From Nigrospora sphaerica (lineage: Eukaryota > Ascomycota > Sordariomycetes > Amphisphaeriales > Apiosporaceae), in contig JAGVVL010000025.1 of the NCBI GenBank assembly GCA_018287875.1, positions 868,001 through 932,000 on the forward strand: a stretch of 64,000 nt of DNA. The letters are read 5' to 3'. A program made the position numbers and the translations under genes. Every line of letters begins with the position of its first letter. Position 1 is the stretch's first letter. Under the pieces are notes generated by a model, which had not been told where the DNA came from, searched no databases, and saw only the letters and a program-made list of their open reading frames with translations. Of the stretch, positions 23,646-34,893 are shown piece by piece.

Positions 23646-25095
23646 TTAGTTCTTCGTCACCTTGTAGACGCGCATGTCGTGCGAGCCGAGGCTGGTGGTG
23701 ACGGCGGCGCTGCTGCCCGTGGTGCCGGTCCAGAGCTCCTTCCAGGTGTAGCTGCCGGAGCCGCCGAGGCCGGGGACGTCAGCGAACTTGAAGGAGAGCG
23801 TGGCGGCGCCGGCCGAGGCCACGACGCCGACGACAACGCCGTCGCTCAGCGGGCCAGCCCAGTACTGGTACAGCTGCCCGCCGACGGGAGCGGCGGCCCC
23901 GGACGGACGGAAGTAGCTGGCAGCCTTGCCCAGCTTATCCTGGTTAATGGCGATGATGTCCTGGCCGGGGGACAAGAGGTCAGTCGGGGCGGGGGCGGAT
24001 CGGCTGGGGGGCCGCGGGAGCGCGGGCGATTTTGCCCACTCACCTTGTTCTTGAGCACGTTCAGCGAAGACGTCTTGATCTTGGACAGATCACAGCCGAT
24101 AATGAGCGGCGACTTGGCCATGGCCCAGATGCCCATGTGGGCTCGCTCCTCGTTCTCGGTGAGCGCGTTGTTGCCGACCTCCTGTGTGTCGCGTTAGATA
24201 GAGAGATGCAGAGGGGTTCGTTCTACGCGGTTGACACGTAGGAGGGAAAGCCGTACCAGCATGTCCAAGTCATTGAAACCGCCCGGGCCGGCGTACTGAG
24301 CGATGCCGGCCGCCGTGTTGGCGATGCTCGCCACCGAGTTCCAGTTGTTGGCGATGTCGCCCGACATTCTCCACGAGTTGCCGATGTCCTTGCCGTAAGT
24401 CCAGACCGAGTTGCGACCCCACGAGCACATGGAGTACAAGATGGGCCGGCCGGCGTTGTTCAGGGCGTCGCGCATGGTGACGTACCAGTCCTTGGGGTTC
24501 ACGCTGGAGTCCCAGCAGGTCTGCGGCCACTGCCCGTTGTTGTTTTTGTTGCCGCAGGGCGTGAAGCAGGCGTCGTGCTTCCAGTAGTCAACGCCCCATT
24601 CGGCCAGGGCCTTGGCGTCCTGGGCCTCCTTGCCCCAGGATCCGGGGTACGAGGCGCAGGTCATAGTGCCGGCATCGCCATACAGGCCGAACTTGAGGCC
24701 CATACCGTGGATCTGGTCGGTGAGGGCCTTCATGCCCTTGGGGAACTTGGAGGGGTCGGGAACCAGGTAGCCCGTCGCGTTGCGCTGTTTGGTCGACCAG
24801 CAATCGTCGATGTTGACGTACTGGTAGCCCAAGTCCTTGAGGCCGAGGGAGACGAAGAGGTTGGCCGTCTTGAGCGCCGTGTCGGCGTTGGCGTACGTGC
24901 AGCCACCGACGTTCTGTTTCTCCTATCAGCCGGGTTCTGTTCTTGTCACGCATCAGCGGCATGGAGATTCCGTACCCAGCTGTTCCAGCCCATGGCGGGA
25001 GTTCGCCCGAGGCCATTCTCCAGACGCTTCTCGACATCGGCGGCGGGTGCAGCCAAGGCCAAGGCGGGCAGAGCAAGCAAAAGCGGATGGTGCAT
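23646..25095 (-). CDS. Secreted alpha-galactosidase, GH27
   Basis: Glycoside hydrolase family 27 enzyme releasing terminal alpha-1,6-galactose from galacto-oligosaccharides and galactomannan outside the cell. Exons 25095-24976, 24913-24257, 24181-24044 and 23960-23646 give 409 residues. Seen: signal peptide MHHPLLLALPALALAAPAA with a Kex2-type KR at 23-24; LGRTPAMGWNSW; GYQYVNIDDCW; FGLYGDAGTMTCA; nucleophile Asp154 in YWKHDAC (YWKYDNC in many members); acid/base Asp226 in WRMSGDI; GPGGFNDLDML; ERAHMGIWAMAKSPLIIGCDL; INQDKLG; and a C-terminal beta-domain ending HDMRVYKVTKN. Introns of 62, 75 and 83 nt are all in phase. The cysteine pattern suits a secreted enzyme. Confidence 0.96.
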
Positions 25096-27444
25096 CTTGG
25101 ATATGGATCGACGAAGATTCTGTGTGGTCTGGTGTCTTAAGGAGTGTGGGGCCAGATGGGTTCAGAAGGCAGGCTGGGTGGTGAAGGGTAAGGGAAGAAT
25201 CTTGTCTTGGAGTCCATGGGATGCCGCTCTCTTATAGAGCCTCGAGACGGCAGCAGCGAAGGGCAGCGCCGCGACAAACATCACCAAGGCGAGGAGACAA
25301 GGGCACGTCAAGGTCACCGGCGCCTACCCCGGTCGCTTTGGCCGGCAATGAGAAGCTTGCCAGATTCGGAAGCCGGAGGGAAGACGGACATGGCGCGTCT
25401 GGCATCCCTTCCGGGGCTGGACAAAGTCGCACGAATAGAGGACCAACGCTTCCCGGAGTTTGGACGGGATGTGTAGGCCAGATGTAACGGTAGACTGCCG
25501 CTACGGCGCGTACGGCAACGCACCATAGCCTCCCGGGGGGGGGGTCTCCTGGTCCCTGGCCCCGGTCGAGTGCGGGGGGTTGCACTGTCTCGATGGGTTG
25601 ACGTTCGATCCGGTGATTTTACACCAATGGCACTGAAGGGCGGCCGACATGGTGAATACGAACGTCGACGTCTCTTTCTGTCTTTCTCTCTATTTGGCAC
25701 GGGACCCATGCCGGTGGCGGGAGGGGGTTCTTGCCCAGCCTGCCCAGCCTGCCCAGCCTTCTTGACGTGAGCTTGGACGAGCTTGGTTGGAAAAAGGTAA
25801 GCTCGGACGATCGTCTGATGTTGAAAGGTACGGAGTACCTATCCCCTCCCCTTCCCCTCGCGTACCCCAGCTCTCCGCCCAGGCGCCGCACAGGTGCCGC
25901 CCAACCGCCCACATAACCGACCCGCTGGACCAAACTGGGCACCTGCAAGCCACCCTTTGCCACGCAAGGGCTGCGAGTATAAGTAAAACATCGCAGAGAG
26001 GCGCGCTGCCGACCACCTACGACCCCACCAACCCCCCTTCATCTGTACCGGACCTCGGTCGTCCCTGGTCGGCCCTAGGCGTCGTGCTGCAAGCGGTCGA
26101 ATCACGTCGTGGCCCCCTACATTTTCCCTCCCCTTCCTCGGCGTTGTAGGCACGCGGTGAGCGCGGCGTAATTGTACGTAGGAGGCCGGCCAGGATGGCC
26201 CCAGAACGCAGGCCCCAATGACTCCGTTTGGGGGCCATCAGCCGTCGTGTGCGTCTGACTACCACCTACGGGATGCAACCGCCGCTGGCCTTCCCCGCAT
26301 TGGCAGGCCCTTCCCCCTTCTACGGCTTATCATGACCAGGGAAACTATTTAGAGTGGAAGGTTTCTATCGTCCAGGGTCTTGCGCTGCGCGGTAGTGCTC
26401 CCAGCTCTGCCGATCTGACTCCCAACCAGGTTTGCCGGGCCAGGGGTCCAGCCCAGGGGTTGGCATCGAATTGACAGACTACCCTAAGAATAGCCTCGGC
26501 GGAAAACCCGCCTAGGCTCGTATGCTCGGCGGTGGAAGTGAGCAGCTGGTCAACCTTTATCTACCGTTTGGGTTCAATATACTTGAACGAGGTTATCGCA
26601 AAGTGCATCTCAGGGTTTCTGAAACCCGCGATGCGTGCGTGGTACCTGCCTCGGCCTCCTCCGATGCCAACCAGAAGGATATTCAATCAGCGCGTCGTGA
26701 TCCAAAGGAGTGTGCGCCCCATAACCGATGGTACGATGGCACCTCGTCGTCGGCATTACGCCCGACTCCGAGCGGGTAAGGAAGAAAAGGAGAAGGAAAA
26801 AGAGGGGAAACAACTTGGTCTAGAAGCCCATCCGTACTATTGGTAGCAAAAGCCTCACTGCAGGAGCAGGGGGTTCCGATAAGTCTCGAGGAGCATCGGG
26901 GCTTCCCGCCCCGAAAGGGGGGGGCAACCCTGTTCTTGAAGGATGTGCCTGCACGCTGGCCTTCCTTGCCGGACAATTTATCCGAGACGGGCGACCTCCC
27001 TGAAGGAAATGGGTGCCGATAACGCCCGGGAAACGGCACCGGTCAGGTCAGTCCCAGGTGGTCGGCTCCGACGCCGGGTCCGGCGCACGCCCAGGGGGTC
27101 CTGACCGCTCGAAGCACCGCTCGTCGACATGTAGACCGTGCTACAGGCCTGTCATGCGGCTCGGCGGCTGAGGTCCGCTCGCTCTCGGCTATGCGGCGTT
27201 GTCGCTGATCAAGGGCAAGGTTGCAATGCGACGGGCCATCTTCGTACCCCTTAACGGCATGGGGCACGTGCATCACGTACTACGGTAAAAGCTTGTCCCA
27301 ACACAGTGGGCGGCACCTACAGCATTGCAGACCGCTGGCCATTGGGTGGCAATGTTGGCACAGCCGCCAGGGGACCCGTCTCTGTATAGAATACGGCGCG
27401 GGCTCGTTGCCTACATACTGCCCACACTTGGGTCTCTCTCGAGT
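25096..27444. other. Intergenic, no gene seen
   Basis: This is 2.3 kb between tandem minus-strand genes, holding the alpha-galactosidase promoter and the URC4 3' end. A short direct repeat TGCCCAGCC occurs at about 25737-25760. Frames are short and in GC-rich sequence on both strands; none carries a motif. Confidence 0.5.
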
Positions 27445-29083
27445 TTAGAAAAGGGTTCCGTCCCCATCCATCAAAATCGGACTGGACCGGGTCGCGGGCC
27501 GGTGCTTGGCTGCCAGCTCGCGCCCCCCCTTCCAGGTGCCAGCCTCCAGCATCTGGGCCATGCTGAAGGCGACGCCCTTTTCCGCAAAGTGCGCCGAGAC
27601 GAGCTGGTACAGTTCGTCCAGCAGGGCCACCGTCATGGCGCGCCACTCGACGATGGTGTCGCCCGTGGCCGGGTACATGGGCAGGTCCTGGCCCGACGCC
27701 TTGCGGCCCGCCTCGAGAACGTCGGGCTTCAGCCGCAGCACGCCGAGGTCGACGAACAGCCCACCGTTGCGGTACTCGGGCAGGCCGGTGCCCAGCTCGG
27801 CGTTGCGCACCTCGAAGCCGAGGATACGCACGAAGGGCACCGTCAGCGAGTAGCCGAGCCATTGAGTCAGCTTGTGGAACGGCTGGATGCCGCCGGACTC
27901 CCCGTCCGCCCCTTCCTTCTGGTTCCGTGCCGCGAGCACTTTGAGGGGCCAGGCGTCGCCAATGGGCTTTCCCCGGACGTGCGTCCGGTCCTTGGGCCAG
28001 GAGGGAATCAAGACGCTCTGAAGCGCCGACCAGAGCACTTCGTAGTCCAGGACATTGGCTTTTTTGGACGACTGCGTCAGGAAGTCTAGGTCCGATGGAT
28101 CAGCCGCTTGAGTACGAGAATGCATGGTGCTCGAACAGGGCGTCACTTACCGACAATGTTGCCCGGGCGTCCGTTGGCCCCAAAGATGTTGGGCAGGGCG
28201 AGCAGGGATGAGCCCACACTGTTTAGAAGCTTAACCCTGGAGCTGACGCCCACCATGGGGTTGTCCGAGGAGATCTGGAAGTGTTTGTTGAAGACCTCCT
28301 CGCTGAGTCCCGTGAGGCCAGTCCCTGCGATGCCCCCCGAATCAGCAATCTCAACTCACGTTCGGATTCGTTTGGCACGGCCGGGTGGGGGTGAGGGGGC
28401 GCGGGGCAGGCGAGAAGAGGGCGGAAACACGTACCGTCCACGCCGGTTTTGGGCCCGTCGGCGGCCTGGAAGACGCCGGCCTTGAACATGTAGAGGGAGG
28501 CCACGGCGATGCCCTCGCTCCGGCCGTAGGACTCGCCGGTGGCGGTCTCCTGGAACTTCCACACGTCGCCGGCGCCGGCGTCCAGCAGCACCGAGACGAA
28601 GAAGAGGTCGATGAGCCGGCGCGTCAGCTCCGCCTTGTCGCAGCCCTCCGAAGTCCACTGCTCGAGCAGCGGGTCGATGCGCGCGACGCCGCCCACGTCG
28701 AAGTGCTGCCAACGACCGTGGGGCGGTATCTCGGCAAACCGGTCGGGCCCGAAGTCCCGCTAGACGACGAGAGGCAAATCGTTAACATGCATGGGCGGCG
28801 TTGGTCGGGGCCGGCGTACGACGACGTTCAGGCCGCCACGCTACCAGGCAAAGGAAAGTCGGGCCATGCGCAGGCGCGCATCTACTGGGGAGGTTGAGGG
28901 GGGGGGGAGGCTTACGCTGATGACGCCGAGGACGAATTCGGCCACTTCGGGCATGCGTTTGGCATCGTAGTCGAAACTGTTGAGCGCCCCCTCCTCAGCG
29001 GCCTGGAGGACCAAGCGGGACCGGTCGCGGACCGCCTGTAGGCTCAAAAGGTAGGCGATTTCTTGATCCTGATTCGTGTACAT
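27445..29083 (-). CDS. URC4: Uracil catabolism protein 4 (DUF1688)
   Basis: Member of the DUF1688 family. In yeasts URC4 is needed for the URC pyrimidine degradation route, though its exact reaction is not settled. Exons 29083-28916, 28759-28435, 28324-28151 and 28085-27445 give 435 residues. Seen: YLLSLQAVRDRSRLVLQAAE near the start; RDFGPDRFAEIPPHGRWQHF; GGVARIDPLLEQW; RRLIDLFFVSVLLDAGAGD VW; GRSEGIAVASLYMFKAGVFQ; TGLTGLSEEVF; DNPMVGVSSRVKLLNSVG; ANGRPGNIVDFLTQ; and C-terminal NGGLFVDLGVLRLK and EWRAMTVALLDEL. All three introns (156, 110 and 65 nt) are in phase. It sits next to an MFS transporter on the same strand; a transport-catabolism link is only a suggestion. Confidence 0.92.
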
Positions 29084-29897
29084 GGTAACGGAGCTCGGAA
29101 GATGGGGGTTTGGGAGAGAAGGAAGAGAATCTGAAGGCGTCCTGTGTCCGGCGGTTTGCCATGTCTACTACTTGTACCGTACCTACCTACCGACACGCCT
29201 CTCTCCATGAGGCTGAGCTTGGACTTGCTGCCACGTCGGATACCGCCGGCAGCCACTGCGCGGTTTGCTAGTAGTTGATCCGGAGGCCATGTGACGGCCT
29301 CCATCCGCCGCTAATGCCGCCCGTCCCGCCCGTATCGCTGCCCCCATATGCAGGAGAAGACCGCTCCAACGTGTACGGCACCGTGGGGATCCGTGACGGC
29401 GCAAGCCGACAGATAGACGCTGGCGTAACGGACCGGGATTGGGCATGCACCATGCAGCGACATACTGAGACTCTCCCTATAGTCTATTGGGGTCGCTGAC
29501 GGGCGGACAAAAACAAGTACCTACCTCTTAGGTAAGTACCTGCATGTAAGTTGTCAATGGATCCATCCTCCAAACGCCGGGGCGCGGGGGACCCGACCCG
29601 GTTAGTTACAGTGGGTCCACCTCAGAAACACATATTCTTCCTGTAACGGGGGTTTTCTTATAAAAGGCGTATTTTCTAGTTGGGTAGGTATCCTATACTG
29701 TTAAACCAAGTTAAGGGTGGTGGCTGTTGGTTGTGGCCGTCACCATGGCGGACCCACAACCATAACAAACAACCTTCTAGCAAACAGTAACAGGTTAATG
29801 AACCGCGCCTCTAATACTCAAGTTTCACCATACGATCGACTCCCAGGCGACGTGCTTCTTTACTGCTCGTGAGCTTTGGCAGTGGTATCCGCTCAAC
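29084..29897. other. Intergenic, URC4 promoter side
   Basis: About 0.8 kb without a gene. Contains CTACCTAC motifs at 29181-29194 and 29518-29541. The second forms an inverted repeat. Confidence 0.5.
29518..29541. repeat. Short inverted repeat built from TACCTACC motif
   Basis: Arms TACCTACCT (29519-29527) and AGGTAAGTA (29531-29539) pair at 8 of 9 positions around a 3-base loop. It lies about 435 bp upstream of the URC4 start. It may be a chance product of a motif that is frequent across the window. Confidence 0.4.
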
Positions 29898-31392
29898 TTA
29901 GCGGCTTCTGCAGTAGTCCCAACCTGTTCTTTGCCTCTCTCCAATCAAAAGCATGGAAAGAATTGACACGATGGCGGAAAACCCGGCCATAACCATTAGC
30001 ATCACCTGGAAACCAAAGGCCGACCTCAAGAGGCCACCGACGATGGGGCCAACCGTAAGCCCGGCAAAGGTGAAAAGGGAGTTAAAGCCAGACATTTGGG
30101 CCATGGGGCCGGATTTACCAAAGAATCCGGGGTTAGAATGGGCGTAGTTGGCCACGACGTCGCTTGCCTCGACGAAGCTCGTCGAGCTCGCGAGGACCAT
30201 GAAGATACCGTTAAGCGCGAGGAGGGCACAGAAGAGCGCCACGTTGGAGGCGAAGGGGAGCAGGTGGTGCGACGGAAGACCCAGCAGGGCGAGGGAGGGC
30301 GCGAGGAGCGCGTACGCAGCGGCGGCGATGCGGCGGGTGCCGAAGCGGTCGACGGCGCTGCCGGCGAGCCCGCCGAACAACAGGTAGGGCACGAACAGGG
30401 CGATGAAGAGTAGGTTGACGCGCGCCGACGAGAAGCTGAACAGGGCGGCGGCCTCGGTGGGGATCGTGGCGCCGAACAGGCCGAGCACCGACGCGTGCGC
30501 GAAGGTGAGGACAAAGGCCATGGCCAGCCGCACGTCGCGGCAGCAATACAGCACCGGGAAAGACGACGCCCAGCGCGGCCGGTTGTCGGGAATTCGGTAG
30601 GGGTCAAAGCGATTCCGCCATATCAGGCTCGTGCTCTCCGTCGTCACTGCCGCCGCCACAGTGCCGTTGGCGGCCGGACAGTCGCCGAACGCTGCCGGCG
30701 GGCCGGCTCCCTTGTGTAGCGGCACGTCGACCATCATGAGTCGCATAAAAAGGTTGATGGAGAGCAGGCTGGCCGAGACGGCGAAGATGCCAGCCATGCC
30801 GGTTTTCTTATAGAGAAAGCCGCCGACGACCGGAGCAGTTATGTCACCAACCATGGTGAGAGAGAAGACCTATGCGCGCTCGTCAGCCGGGTCATGCGTC
30901 AAGTACGCGGTATCTGTGCCGAAGTAGTAGCGGGGGCACCAGGGTCCGTACCGTGCCGACAGCCTGGCCCATCCGCCCCGAGGGAACGGTATCGTGGACC
31001 ACGGCGAAGCCGACGGTCCAGACGATGGCGGCCGACAGGCCCTGGAGCGCGCGCGCGACCATGAGGACGGCGACGCTGGCGCCCCAGGTGAGCATGACGG
31101 TCGCGGCCAGCAGCAGAGCGAGGGCGAGAAGGAAGGGGCTCTGGCGCGAGCCCATCCTGTCGGTGGCCCAGCCCACGGGGACGGAGAACAGTATGGCGGC
31201 GGCGGCGTAGGCCGCCAGCAGCGCCGAGGAAAAGTACTGGATCTGGTCCTCGGGGACGGCGAGGCGCTCGCACAGGAGGAAGGGGACGACGGGCACGACG
31301 ACGCCGTAGAGGAAGAAGTCGGTGAAGAAGCCGAGCGTGACCGTCGCGAGGACCAGCGTCTGGTTCACCCGCCAGTTGGTATCCTGCCCCAT
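29898..31392 (-). CDS. MFS transporter (DHA1/vesicular-amine-transporter-like), copy A
   Basis: Major facilitator superfamily carrier. Exons 31392-30952 and 30869-29898 (82-nt intron) give 470 residues. Seen: TM1 LVLATVTLGFFTDFFLYGVVVPVVPFL; the loop 2-3 MFS signature GWATDRMGSRQSP (G-x-x-x-D-R-x-G); TM4-5 ALQGLSAAIVWTVGFAVVHDTV; VFSLTMVGDITAPVVGGFLY after the junction; a hydrophilic central loop (about 200-240); and a second half with FGGLAGSAVDRFGTRR, which repeats the signature. About 12 hydrophobic segments are visible. The intron falls exactly after codon 147. Substrate unknown: sequence resembles drug/amine antiporters, but that does not define a substrate. It is divergent from a paralogue at 32500. 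Confidence 0.9.
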
Positions 31393-32499
31393 CGCGTCTC
31401 TGCAAACGCACCGCCGGCGCACGATGGATACGGGAGTTTGGGGAAGGCGGCAAATCGGCACCGCGTGACGAGATCGCCGGAGATATTAAATAGTAACCTT
31501 CGCCGGGCACAGAGGTGGTCTGTCAAATTAAGTAGGGTCTTGAGCGGGCGTCGGCGGGGACCAACATGTGTCTCGCAAGACGCGAGCGGAAAACAAACGA
31601 GGCCTTGGACGTCGCATTGCATCTAGTAGAAGGGTGTCTCGAGGGGAAATGCTATTGCGGCGGGCATGTTCAGGCATCCGATAGTCACAGGCATGAAGCG
31701 GCGTGGGGGACGACGGAAATGCATGGCGCTTCGCTTTTTCATAGGCATCTCCGGACCTATCCTGGGCCCGCCGTACGTAATAGGCCGATCCGCGCCGTAT
31801 TGTTGGGGCTCAGAAGAATGTTTCTCCTGCCTCATGTCTCAGCTGCTTCATCATGGACAGCGGTCCTATGGCTCACAAAAGCAACGCTGTCACGGGCGCG
31901 TCCGCTCAGCTGGCCAGGACCGCCTTGTCTGGGTAGATGGACACGGGAGAAGAAACTCGAGGCGTTGCTGCGTAGACGCAGTGGGAGGATCTTCAGCCCC
32001 ATCCCGGCAGTGCTGCCGCCTGCAGCGCGTCTGATGGGAATCGATGAACGCTGTCGCCCCAGCCGGGCCGGGAGGGACGACGCTGTGTTAATCGCCGTCA
32101 TCCAACACTCAGCCGAAAGTGTCTTTTGAGACAAGCAGGGGGGAGGTCTAAGGAAAAGGAACAGCGGGCCATGGCACTACGTGATCCTGTGGTTTCCTGG
32201 CACCCGTAGTTAACATTCGTCATCTTGAGACGGGAACGCCCGCGATGGCTTGCCTGTAGGCATCGACGCACGATCCTGAACAAGTGGTTATAAGCGAAAG
32301 CCGGCGTCCCGCCTCGGCAGCAGGTCCGTGTCTCGGTTCTGGCCCCACGGTTCGTCGCTATACACGAATATTCGTGGGAGGGCATGTGAGGTTGCCCCGG
32401 ACGGCCTCTCATAAATAGGCGGCCCTTCCCATTCGCCTTCAGCTTCTGGTGTCACCAGCGTGACATATTGTTCGTTCGATCCCATCCCAGACCGCTGCC
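31393..32499. promoter_or_regulatory. Divergent promoter region between two MFS paralogues
   Basis: 1.1 kb between outward-facing starts of paralogous transporters, so it must serve both. A 187-codon plus-strand frame (31566-32129) has no motif and I do not call it. No clear binding site could be named. Confidence 0.5.
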
Positions 32500-34126
32500 A
32501 TGGCGGTGCCGGCCCCTTGGCGATCCCACCCAGCCTTCATCCTGGCAACCGTCTCGGTCGGCATATTCACTGATCACTTTGCCCGTGCCCTCCTCCTTCC
32601 CGCCCTGCCGCATATCCTTCAAGACCGCCTGGGCCTACGAGACGATGGGGTCCCGCCTATAACATCGGCTCTTCACGGCGCATATGTTGCAGCGGCTATG
32701 TGCTCTGCCCTCCCGGCAGGACTCATCGCCGATAGGCTCGACACGCGCCAGCGGCCCTTACTCTGGGGCATGGCCCTCTCGGCCTCGGCGAACCTTTTGT
32801 TGACCACGGGACGGACCTTGACCGCTTTTATACTTGCGCAGATGCTGCAGGGTATGTCATCGGCCATTATCTGGACGATCGGCCTGGCCATGATCGACGA
32901 ATCCGTGGCTTCGGAGCGCCTGGGGCGCTCAATCGGACTGGTGCGTATATCGAACCCCGGCACTTGGTTTGCGAGTATGAACTACGGCGGGTGATCGGCA
33001 CTGGCCCTCTCCTTGAGGTCGTGTTGGAAGCGTATTTCCCCACGTCTCTGCAAAAAGGGTTCACATGTCGGCATACCGAGGGTCGCCCTAACAAGAGCGG
33101 TATCCTTAGAAGCATGTTGACAAGCGTCTCGCCCAGGTCCTCTCTTCTGTCGCCGTAGGGTTCGTTGCCGCCCCCGTGTTAGGAAACATGCTCAGTGATA
33201 TGGACGGCGATGCTATCACCTTGGGCATCACAACGGCGCTTTGGTTTGTCAATTTTGTCCTGAGGCTGCTTGTCCTTGATTTCGAGACCCCCAGGCCGGC
33301 AGTGCCTTGGAGGACGGACAGCGATCGCAACACCTCTAACGGGGGCCGCACAGCGCCCACCACGGGCACCCACGAGAGATGCCCCCTGCTCCGCCGGCCG
33401 CCGCGTCCGCGCTACCCCCTGACGGACGAGCAAAAGCGATGGGCTGCCTTCTTCCCGGCGCTCCTATGCTGTCGGGAACCGCGCGTTCTCGGGGGGCTGT
33501 TCTTATCGTTCGTGCAAGCCTCGCTCGCGGGCCTTTTCAGCTCCGCCGTGCCCTTGGGAGCGCAGGCTCTGTTCTCATTGTCCCCGCTCCGGGCCGGTCT
33601 CCTGCTCCTGGCCCTCTTCGTCCCGACGGCGTTACTCGGCGGCTTGACCGGCAGCGAGACGGACAAGCTGGGCACGCGACCCGTGGCCACGGTCGGGTAC
33701 ACGGCATTCCTGCCGTCCCTGTTGCTGTTGGCGCTGCCGTCGTATCTCCAGGGAACCACTTATGCGAACGCGGACCTCACCCTATTCGGCCTGACCCTGG
33801 TACCCAATGGCGTCTGCCTCGCGCTCATCGGCCCGTCTGCGTTTCTCGAGACTGGCCTTGTGCTTAAACGCTTCGCCGCGGCCGACGCCGACTTATTCGG
33901 CAAAAAGGGCGCCTGCGCACAGATGTACGGCCTCAATGCCCTTATGATGTATGCCGGCTCGGCGCTTGGCCCGTTGGCGGGGATCACCTTGTTAGAGCAG
34001 TGTAATTTCGATGTCATGATGGCCGGTGTTGCTGCTCTGTCGGCTTTTGGCGCAGCCGTGTCCTGGTTTGTCATTGGAGCGAGAGAACCAGCGACGCGGA
34101 GCTACTATAAAGGCTACCGATGGTAG
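32500..34126 (+). CDS. MFS transporter, copy B (paralogue of copy A)
   Basis: Second MFS carrier, paralogous to the gene at 29898-31392. Exons 32500-32940 and 33137-34126 with a 196-nt intron give 476 residues. Seen: FILATVSVGIFTDHFARALLLPALPHIL (TM1), GLIADRLDTRQRP (signature), MLQGMSSAIIWTIGLAMIDESV, VLSSVAVGFVAAPVLGNML after the junction, a loop rich in Arg/Thr/Pro, and RWAAFFPALLCCREPRVLGGLFLSFVQASLAGLF, which aligns with copy A's RWASSFPVLYCCRDVRLAMAF. GGLTGSETDKLGTRP is the second-half signature. The intron is after codon 147, exactly as in copy A. The substrate is unknown. The acceptor at 33136 was chosen because it alone restores the paralogue alignment. Confidence 0.88.
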
Positions 34127-34820
34127 TGCTAATACAATTAGAGCAATACTATTGTAGAAGTAGTAGTAGCATACTTAGACCTAGCGATCTACCTACCTAG
34201 GCCATTGGGCATCAACAGCACGATCGCCTGCGAGCTCCGGTCCTGGATTCTGCAGGCGTTTGATGTCCAGATGAGCGCCATGCTGCTCGTTCGCAGGACA
34301 TGACGGTCGAGAAACTGGGCCGAGGTGCTTGAGGGGGGGAGGGGAGAGAGTCTAGGATGTGCCTCATCCGATGAGGTCTCTCCTCTGTACGCGTGCTGTC
34401 TGCTGCTAGGTCGCCTGGGACGGTCGTTTTGTTCCAATACCAATTGCGCCTTGGTTTATAGCAAGTGTCTCCAATCGCAGTGACGCCGTTTCCGGCATGG
34501 CCTAGTCTGGCAAACGGCGGGGCAAGGAGCGGACGCGTCGTAAAAGAAATCAAAGACTGCAGCATCATGCATGAGGTTTTTGCCTCTGCCTGCTTCAATA
34601 AAAGTAGCCGTGACAGAAAGGGAAACCCCTCTCCCCCCCAACAGGTTCCACGACACGCAAATAACATTGACATGTTGGAGACCATACGAAACAGATCGTG
34701 CGAACTCTCGTGATCGTGTTAGGTGACGATCCAAGGCCCAGCGGCAAGGAACCAGAAAATATTTGAGATACCAAAAAGTAAAAGCATATGCTATGTAAAA
34801 CACGGCAAAAGTAAAAGAAA
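34127..34820. other. Intergenic
   Basis: 0.7 kb between MFS copy B and the tRNA. A 136-codon minus-strand frame (34456-34866) runs into the tRNA and is not a gene. CTACCTACC motif at 34190-34198. Confidence 0.5.
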
Positions 34821-34893
34821 TGATCGATGCCGGGGTCGAACCGGCGGCCTTGTGCGTGTGAAGCACACGTGATAACCACTACACCAATCGACC
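34821..34893 (-). tRNA. tRNA-Val (anticodon CAC)
   Basis: Read on the minus strand, 73 nt form a cloverleaf without an intron. Acceptor GGTCGAT pairs with ATCGATC (one G-T pair), followed by discriminator A. The D-arm has GGTGTAGTGGTTATC. The anticodon stem TGTGC/GCACA closes loop TTCACAC with anticodon CAC at 34-36. The T-arm is GCCGG TTCGACC CCGGC. The B box (GGTTCGACC) is intact. CAC reads GUG valine codons. Confidence 0.95.

Noticed and set aside
23364..24197. 277-codon frame antisense to the alpha-galactosidase
   Set aside because: It overlaps the catalytic exons and one intron of the GH27 gene; low-complexity Ala/Gly/Val text.
27325..28089. 254-codon frame antisense to URC4
   Set aside because: A shadow of the DUF1688 exon 4; no family features.
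31566..32129. 187-codon frame between the MFS pair
   Set aside because: No motif or stable codon bias; lies in the shared promoter region.
34456..34866. 136-codon minus-strand frame next to the tRNA
   Set aside because: It starts inside the tRNA gene and has no coding character.
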